From the NCBI RefSeq assembly GCF_900167435.1, contig NZ_FUWS01000010.1, positions 186,001-250,000 of the forward strand: DNA of 64,000 bases. Direction: 5' to 3'. Source of the DNA: Marinactinospora thermotolerans DSM 45154 (GTDB taxonomy: Bacteria > Actinomycetota > Actinomycetes > Streptosporangiales > Streptosporangiaceae). Below, in pieces: positions 59,285 through 64,000 of this stretch. The notes under the pieces were generated by a model that saw nothing but the letters and a program-made list of their open reading frames with translations, was not told where the DNA came from and did not search any database. The position numbers were made by a program, and so were the translations under genes. Numbering within the stretch: position 1 is the first letter of the stretch; every line of letters begins with the position of its first letter.

Positions 59285-60460
59285 TCACGCCTTGATCAGC
59301 ACCAGATCGTCCCTGTGGACGATCTCACGTTCGTACTCGGCGCCCATCTCGCGGGCCAGCCAGCGTGTGGAGCGCCCCATCAGGTCGGGGATCTCGGTGG
59401 AGTCGTAGTTCACCAGGCCGCGTGCCACGATCCGGCCGTCCTCGTCGCGCAGGTCCACCGGGTCGCCCGCGCCGAACTCCCCCTCGACCCTGACCACCCC
59501 GGCCGGCAGCAGCGAGGCGTGCTCGTCCACCACCGCCCGCACGGCTCCGGGGTCCAAGACGACGCTGCCGCGCCCAGCGGTCGCGTGGGCCAGCCAGAGC
59601 TGCCGGGTGGAGGGGCGACGCCGGCGCACCGGGGAGAACAGCGTGCCGACCGGCTCCCCCTCCAGCGCGGCGCGGGCGTTGGCCGCGGAGGTGAGAACCG
59701 TGGGAACGCCGGCCTGCGTGGCGATGCGCGCCGACTCGACCTTGGTGACCATGCCCCCGGTGCCGACCCCGCGCTTGCCGGTCCCGCCGATGTCGACGCC
59801 CTCAAGGTCGGCGGGACCGCGCACCTCCGCGATCCGGCTGGTGCCGGGCAGGCTCGGGTTGCCGTCGTAGAGCGCGTCGACGTCGGAGAGCAGCAGCAGC
59901 GCCTCGGCCCGGAGCAGGTGCGCGACCAGCGCGGCCAGGCGGTCGTTGTCGCCGAAGCGGATCTCGTGCGTGGCCACCGTGTCGTTCTCGTTGACGATGG
60001 GCACCGCTCCGATGTCGAGCAGGCGGGTCAGCGTGCGCTGGGCGTTGCGGTACTGCACCCGGCGCGTCATGTCCTCGGCGGTGAGCAGGATCTGCGCCGC
60101 GGTCAGCCCGTGTCTGGCGAAGGCCGCGGTGTAGTGGGCCACCAGCAGCCCCTGGCCGACGCTCGCCGCGGCCTGCTGTGTGGCGAGGTCCTGGGGCCGA
60201 CGGGACAGCCCCAGGGGGGTCAGTCCCGCCGCGACCGCGCCCGAGGAGACCAGGATGACCTCGATCCCCTGGGCCCGGCGCGCCGCGAGGACGTCGGCGA
60301 GCTCGCCGATGCGCTCCCGGTCGATGTGACCGTCCGGTGTGGTCAGCGACGACGATCCGACCTTGACGACGACGCGGCGGGCCTGCGCCATGACCTCCCG
60401 CACCGGCTCGACCTGTCCGTCGACGACCCCGGTCGCCCCTTCAGACTGTGCGCTGTACAC
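59285..60460 (-). CDS. proB: Glutamate 5-kinase
   Basis: A 391-residue ProB with an amino acid kinase domain ([74 protein letters not shown]) and a C-terminal PUA domain (~residues 300-390). It phosphorylates glutamate at the start of proline synthesis and is usually feedback-inhibited by proline. A GTG at 60460 (GAGGG upstream) is used. ATG 60475 lacks an RBS, and the GTG at 60403 or ATG at 60391 would give the usual short N-terminus. The last three residues of the kinase part run into the PUA domain without gaps. It follows obgE by 88 bases. Confidence 0.96.
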   Translation of the reverse strand: MYSAQSEGATGVVDGQVEPVREVMAQARRVVVKVGSSSLTTPDGHIDRERIGELADVLAARRAQGIEVILVSSGAVAAGLTPLGLSRRPQDLATQQAAASVGQGLLVAHYTAAFARHGLTAAQILLTAEDMTRRVQYRNAQRTLTRLLDIGAVPIVNENDTVATHEIRFGDNDRLAALVAHLLRAEALLLLSDVDALYDGNPSLPGTSRIAEVRGPADLEGVDIGGTGKRGVGTGGMVTKVESARIATQAGVPTVLTSAANARAALEGEPVGTLFSPVRRRRPSTRQLWLAHATAGRGSVVLDPGAVRAVVDEHASLLPAGVVRVEGEFGAGDPVDLRDEDGRIVARGLVNYDSTEIPDLMGRSTRWLAREMGAEYEREIVHRDDLVLIKA

Positions 60461-60548
60461 GTCCCTCGTTCCCATCTGCGTGTCAGGACCCCGGTCCGCG
60501 ACGCGATCGGGGCGATTCGATGGCTGACGTCAGGGCCCGCGCGACGGG

Positions 60549-61913
60549 TCAGCCCAGCCGGGAGTCGGTTCCGCGCGGACCGATCGGAGTGCTCTCGCTG
60601 TCGATGGTCGGGTCCCAGTCGAACACCACGGAGTCCTCCTCGGTCCCGATGTACACCTCGGCCCCGATGGTGGCGCCGGCCTTGGCCAGCGCCTCCTCGA
60701 TGCCCAGACGGTTGAGTCGATCGGCAAGATAGCCGACCGCCTCGTCGTTGGAGAAGTCGGTCTGGCGGACCCAGCGCGCCGGCTTGTCCCCGCGGACCCG
60801 GAAGGTGTTGTCCCCCAGGGGGACGACCTCGAAGGGCACCTCGCCGATCTCGCGCGGCCGCAGCACGATGCGGGTGGCTTCGGGCGCGGGGCGGGCGGCG
60901 CGTGCCGCCGCGACCTGCTCGGCCATGGCGAAGGAGAGTTCGCGCAGCCCCTCGCGGGAGGCCGCCGAGACCTCGATGACCTTGAATCCGCGCTCTTCGA
61001 GCATGGGACGGACGAAGTCGGCGAGCTCGCGGCCGTCGGGCACGTCGATCTTGTTCAGCGCCACGATGCGGGGCCGGTCGGAGAGGTCGGTGCCGGTGAG
61101 CCCGGCGTAGGCGATGAGCTCGGCCTCGATGACCTCGAGGTCGCTGACGGGGTCGCGTCCCTGCTCGTAGGTCGCGCAGTCGAGCACGTGGACCAGGGTG
61201 GAGCAGCGCTCGATGTGGCGGAGGAAGTCCAGTCCGAGTCCCTTCCCCTCGCTCGCTCCGGGAATGAGCCCGGGGACGTCGGCGACGACGAACTGGGTGG
61301 CCCCCGCCTCGACCACGCCCAGGTTGGGAACCAGCGTGGTGAAGGGGTAGTCGGCGATCTTCGGGCGGGCCGCCGAGAGCGCGGCGATCAGGGAGGACTT
61401 GCCCGCGCTGGGAAATCCGACCAGCCCGACGTCGGCGATGGTCTTCAGTTCCAGCCGGACGTCGATCTCTTCGCCGGCCTCGCCTTTCAGCGCGAACCCG
61501 GGCGCCTTGCGCCGGGGGGAGGCGAGCGCGGCGTTGCCCAGTCCCCCGCTGCCGCCCTGGGCGATGACCAGGCGTGTGCCGACCCCCACGAGGTCGGCGA
61601 TGACCTCGCCGTCCATGCTGGTGACCACCGTGCCGTCGGGGACCGGTAGCACCAGCTCGGCCCCGTTGGCGCCGGCCCGGTGTCCGCCCTGTCCCGGCGT
61701 GCCGTTTCCGGCCTTGCGGTGCGGACGGCGCTGGTACTCCAGCAGCGTGGCGGTGTTGGCGTCGACCTCCAGCACGACGTCGCCGCCTCTGCCGCCGTTT
61801 CCGCCGTCGGGTCCTCCCAGCGGCTTGAACTTCTCGCGGTGTACGGAGGCACAGCCGTGCCCGCCGTCACCGGCCTTGATGTGCAAGACCGCTTCGTCGA
61901 CGAAGTCCGGCAT
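60549..61913 (-). CDS. obgE: GTPase Obg
   Basis: A 454-residue Obg GTPase involved in 50S assembly and stress. The glycine-rich Obg fold is at ~1-160 ([35 protein letters not shown]). The G domain follows, with P-loop [26 protein letters not shown] and NKID. The C-terminal OCT domain ends at ~425, and a short tail of Asp/Ser/Glu follows ([17 protein letters not shown]), usual in actinobacteria. The ATG at 61913 has AGGAG just upstream. A terminator hairpin separates it from rpmA, so obgE has its own promoter or depends on read-through. Confidence 0.98.
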   Translation of the reverse strand: MPDFVDEAVLHIKAGDGGHGCASVHREKFKPLGGPDGGNGGRGGDVVLEVDANTATLLEYQRRPHRKAGNGTPGQGGHRAGANGAELVLPVPDGTVVTSMDGEVIADLVGVGTRLVIAQGGSGGLGNAALASPRRKAPGFALKGEAGEEIDVRLELKTIADVGLVGFPSAGKSSLIAALSAARPKIADYPFTTLVPNLGVVEAGATQFVVADVPGLIPGASEGKGLGLDFLRHIERCSTLVHVLDCATYEQGRDPVSDLEVIEAELIAYAGLTGTDLSDRPRIVALNKIDVPDGRELADFVRPMLEERGFKVIEVSAASREGLRELSFAMAEQVAAARAARPAPEATRIVLRPREIGEVPFEVVPLGDNTFRVRGDKPARWVRQTDFSNDEAVGYLADRLNRLGIEEALAKAGATIGAEVYIGTEEDSVVFDWDPTIDSESTPIGPRGTDSRLG

Positions 61914-62003
61914 GTCTCTCCTCCTACTGCTTGTCCCGCTGTCCCCGGTCTTCCGGGGGCGTTCCCCGCGCCGAGCGGGCGGTGGTGGTGCCAGAACGCA
62001 GGA

Positions 62004-62030
62004 AGGGCGGGCCAGTGCCTGGCCCGCCCT
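62004..62030 (-). terminator. Terminator after rpmA
   Basis: Perfect 11-base stem agggcgggcca / tggcccgccct with a five-base loop, 34 bases past the rpmA stop and 90 before obgE. It separates the ribosomal-protein operon from obgE. Confidence 0.75.
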
Positions 62031-62064
62031 CCGCTACGAGGCAATACGTCGCGTCGCGCCGGCC

Positions 62065-62325
62065 TTACTGGGCCGGGGTCGGGACGATGTTCACGGCCTT
62101 GCGGCCACGACGGGTGCCGAACTGCACCTGGCCCTCGACGAGCGCGAACAGGGTGTCGTCACCGCCACGGCCGACGTTGTCGCCCGGGTGGAAGTGGGTA
62201 CCCCGCTGGCGGACGAGGATCTCGCCGGCCTTGACGCTCTGGCCGCCGAACCGCTTGACACCGAGCCGCTTGGCGTTGGAGTCGCGCCCGTTACGGCTGG
62301 ACGATGCGCCCTTCTTGTGTGCCAT
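62065..62325 (-). CDS. rpmA: 50S ribosomal protein L27
   Basis: An 86-residue bL27 of normal length: [17 protein letters not shown], the [20 protein letters not shown] core and [21 protein letters not shown]. The N-terminus begins at the mature Ala-His-Lys without the cleavable extension found in Firmicutes. It reaches the peptidyl transferase centre. The ATG at 62325 has AGGAGGAG upstream. It follows rplU by 12 bases. Confidence 0.98.
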   Translation of the reverse strand: MAHKKGASSSRNGRDSNAKRLGVKRFGGQSVKAGEILVRQRGTHFHPGDNVGRGGDDTLFALVEGQVQFGTRRGRKAVNIVPTPAQ

Positions 62326-62337
62326 GTCGAGCTCCTC

Positions 62338-62649
62338 CTACTTCGCGGCGATGCCGGTGACGCGAACCTGGGTGTACTTCTGGCGGTGGCCCAGGCGCTT
62401 CTTGTAACCGGTCTTGTTCTTGTACTTCAGGATGTTGATCTTGGGACCCTTGGTCTCGCCAAGGACCTCGGCGGTGACCTGGTAGCCGCCCAGTTCGGCG
62501 GCGTCGCTGATGACCTTGCCGTCGTCGACGACAAGCAGCGGTTCCCACGTCAGCGTCGAGCCGACCTCGTTGGTGACCCTGTCGATGTTCAAGACGTCAT
62601 CGACAGACACCTTCTCCTGCCGGCCGCCCGCTCGCACGATCGCGTACAC
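62338..62649 (-). CDS. rplU: 50S ribosomal protein L21
   Basis: A 103-residue bL21: MYAIVRAGGRQEKVSVDDVL, GSTLTWEPLLVVDDG, VLGETKGPKINILKYKNKTG and the C-terminal RQKYTQVRVTGI. The GTG at 62649 is supported by GGAAGAGAG upstream. It is first of rplU-rpmA and downstream of rne (227-base gap containing a hairpin at 62835 and the rplU promoter region). A -10-like TAATCT lies at 62803-62798. No L21 leader structure is evident to me. Confidence 0.98.
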   Translation of the reverse strand: MYAIVRAGGRQEKVSVDDVLNIDRVTNEVGSTLTWEPLLVVDDGKVISDAAELGGYQVTAEVLGETKGPKINILKYKNKTGYKKRLGHRQKYTQVRVTGIAAK

Positions 62650-62834
62650 CGGGAAACTCTCTTCCTGCTCGCTTCAGAAAAAATGCGCTCTAAATTGACC
62701 GCAGTCTCAATACCGCCCGCTCCCCGACGGGGGCGGAGGAATCGAAGTCAGGTCTCGGGCGCGCGAACGATTGGGGCGCGCCGACGCACCGACCCTTAGA
62801 TTACCATCCGCCCGCCGGGGGCGAGCACGTCCGA

Positions 62835-62857
62835 TAACGGTGCCGATCACACCGTTA
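62835..62857 (-). promoter_or_regulatory. Hairpin in the rne-rplU intergenic region
   Basis: TAACGGTG and CACCGTTA form a perfect eight-base stem with a seven-base loop; with one G-U pair it extends to 11 (CGGTAACGGTG / CACCGTTATCG). It starts about 20 bases after the rne stop on the minus strand. Without a U-run it could be a terminator, an RNA processing site or an mRNA stabiliser. Confidence 0.5.
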
Positions 62858-62876
62858 CCGTGCCGGTCGCCGGGCG

Positions 62877-64000
62877 TTACCCGGCCTCGACCACTGCGGT
62901 CTCGGGGGTCGAGGCGGACTTGCCCCGCCGGGTCCGACGCCGCCGTGGACGCTCGGAGCCGGTCTCGGCGCCGTCCGCCTCGGCGGCCGGTGGCGCCTCC
63001 TCCGGCTCGGACACCGCCTCGGCGGTGCCCTCGTCCGCCGCCGGCTCAGTGGCCTGCGGCTCGGCGGCGGTGTCCTTCTTCGACTTTCGGGAGGTCTTGC
63101 GCGGAGCCTTCTTCTCCTTCTCCTTCTCCGGCTCCGCCGACGCCGCCTCGGGCTGTTCGCCGCTGGGCTGCTCCTCGTCCTGGGAGGCCGGGGCCTCGCC
63201 TTCGGTCACGGCCTTGTCGGCCTTCTCAGCGCCGCCCTTGCCCTTCTTCTTGCGGCCGCTTCCGCCGTTGCCGTTGCCGCCGCCCTTGGACTCGACCGGT
63301 TCGGTCGACAGGATCAGACCGCGACCGTTGCAGCACTCGCAGGTCTGGGAGAACGCCTCCAGGAGGCCCTGTCCGACCCTCTTGCGGGTCATCTGCACCA
63401 GTCCGAGGGAGGTGACCTCGGCGACCTGGTGCTTGGTGCGGTCGCGTGACAGGCATTCGAGCATGCGGCGCAGGACGAGGTCGCGGTTGCTCTCCAGCAC
63501 CATGTCGATGAAGTCGATGACGATGATGCCACCGATGTCGCGCAACCGGAGTTGGCGCACGATCTCCTCGGCGGCCTCCAGGTTGTTCTTGGTGACCGTC
63601 TCCTCGAGGTTCCCGCCCTGACCGGTGAACTTGCCGGTGTTGACGTCGACGACCGTCATGGCCTCGGTGCGGTCGATCACCAGCGAACCGCCGCTGGGCA
63701 GCCAGACCTTGCGTTCCAGCGCCTTGGCGATCTGCTCGTCGACCCGGTAGGCCTCGAAGACGTCGCGTTCGTCGGTCCAGTGCGCCAGGCGGTCGGCCAG
63801 GTGCGGGGCGACGTAGTCGACGTACTCGCGGACGGTCTCCCAGGCCTCGTCACCTGAGACGACGAGGCTGGAGAAGTCCTCGTTGAACACGTCGCGCACG
63901 ACGCGGACCGTGAGGTCGGGCTCGCTGTAGAGCAGCGCCGGGGCGGTCGCCGACTTCGACTTGCGCTTGATCGACTCCCACTGGCCGGCCAGACGCGCGA
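62877..64000 (-). CDS. rne: Ribonuclease E/G family protein (C-terminal part; 5' end beyond window)
   Basis: The frame reads from the right edge (at 64000) to a stop at 62877, giving the last ~373 residues. The DNase-I-like catalytic domain is recognisable: WLPSGGSLVIDRTEAMTVVD with the catalytic Asp, VDVNTGKFTG, and GGIIVIDFIDM with the second. The zinc link is CECCNGRG, which joins two subunits. The C-terminal ~170 residues are disordered and charged (long Glu/Lys/Ala runs, then PRRRRTRRGK), as in actinobacterial enzymes, and probably bind RNA or degradosome partners. It processes rRNA and mRNA. It stands upstream of rplU-rpmA-obgE-proB-proA in the standard order. Confidence 0.93.
   Translation of the reverse strand, partial: ARLAGQWESIKRKSKSATAPALLYSEPDLTVRVVRDVFNEDFSSLVVSGDEAWETVREYVDYVAPHLADRLAHWTDERDVFEAYRVDEQIAKALERKVWLPSGGSLVIDRTEAMTVVDVNTGKFTGQGGNLEETVTKNNLEAAEEIVRQLRLRDIGGIIVIDFIDMVLESNRDLVLRRMLECLSRDRTKHQVAEVTSLGLVQMTRKRVGQGLLEAFSQTCECCNGRGLILSTEPVESKGGGNGNGGSGRKKKGKGGAEKADKAVTEGEAPASQDEEQPSGEQPEAASAEPEKEKEKKAPRKTSRKSKKDTAAEPQATEPAADEGTAEAVSEPEEAPPAAEADGAETGSERPRRRRTRRGKSASTPETAVVEAG

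Overview
The window is high-GC DNA (GC-rich third codon positions throughout, many GTG starts, Shine-Dalgarno GGAGG motifs) from an actinomycete. Gene content points to the Streptosporangiales, probably near Nocardiopsis, Streptomonospora or Thermobifida. The reasons are a B12-dependent ribonucleotide reductase with nrdR, a LexA/LysM divergent pair with actinobacterial LexA boxes, a pair of 10-methyl-branched fatty acid genes, and the actinobacterial order rne-rplU-rpmA-obgE-proB-proA ... nadD-rsfS-histidine phosphatase-tRNA-Ala. The genus is an inference. I see no prophage, insertion sequence or CRISPR array.

Layout. 1-3.5 kb: the 5' part of an SPFH membrane protein, an ornithine cyclodeaminase-like protein, a small membrane protein, a CBS-domain protein and a divergent TetR regulator with a palindromic operator. 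3.9-9.3 kb: DNA precursor supply and SOS control, nrdR-nrdJ behind paired NrdR boxes, then an SOS divergon (LysM membrane protein and lexA). 9.4-19.2 kb: a lipoprotein hydrolase, three related single-pass membrane proteins, leuS, a small lipoprotein, an acyl-CoA synthetase, TspO and a small zinc-ribbon protein. 19.4-23.5 kb: a sugar ABC importer without its own ATPase plus a family 3 glycosidase, like the Streptomyces das operon. 23.8-27.1 kb: a 10-methyl fatty acid (tuberculostearate-type) operon. 27.4-35.2 kb: glutamate racemase, a TPR-like protein, an AI-2E family transporter, a DinG-type helicase and a double DUF427 protein.

35.4-40.7 kb: four identical tRNA-Ala(GGC) genes, all on the minus strand, each with its own terminator. 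They are interspersed with gene-poor DNA, an Lrp-DUF2000-EamA exporter module and a GNAT acetyltransferase. 40.7-42.6 kb: histidine phosphatase, rsfS and nadD. 57.9-64 kb: proA, proB, obgE, rpmA, rplU and the C-terminal part of rne/rng.

Between nadD and proA, which lie close together in many actinobacteria, are about 15 kb of other genes (42.7-57.8 kb): an M48 peptidase, a ROK protein, three secreted proteins (a repetitive beta-solenoid-like protein, a sugar dehydrogenase with PKD and carbohydrate-binding-like regions, and a Tat-exported TIM barrel), and a tightly overlapping seven-gene operon. That operon is a variant of the Ebo metabolite cluster. It has EboA, EboB (TatD-type), EboC (UbiA-type), EboE and EboF, but a myo-inositol-1-phosphate synthase stands where the classical cluster has an EboD dehydroquinate-synthase-like cyclase, and there is a second TIM barrel. 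It is the best candidate in the window for an undescribed system, plausibly making and exporting a prenylated cyclitol-type metabolite.
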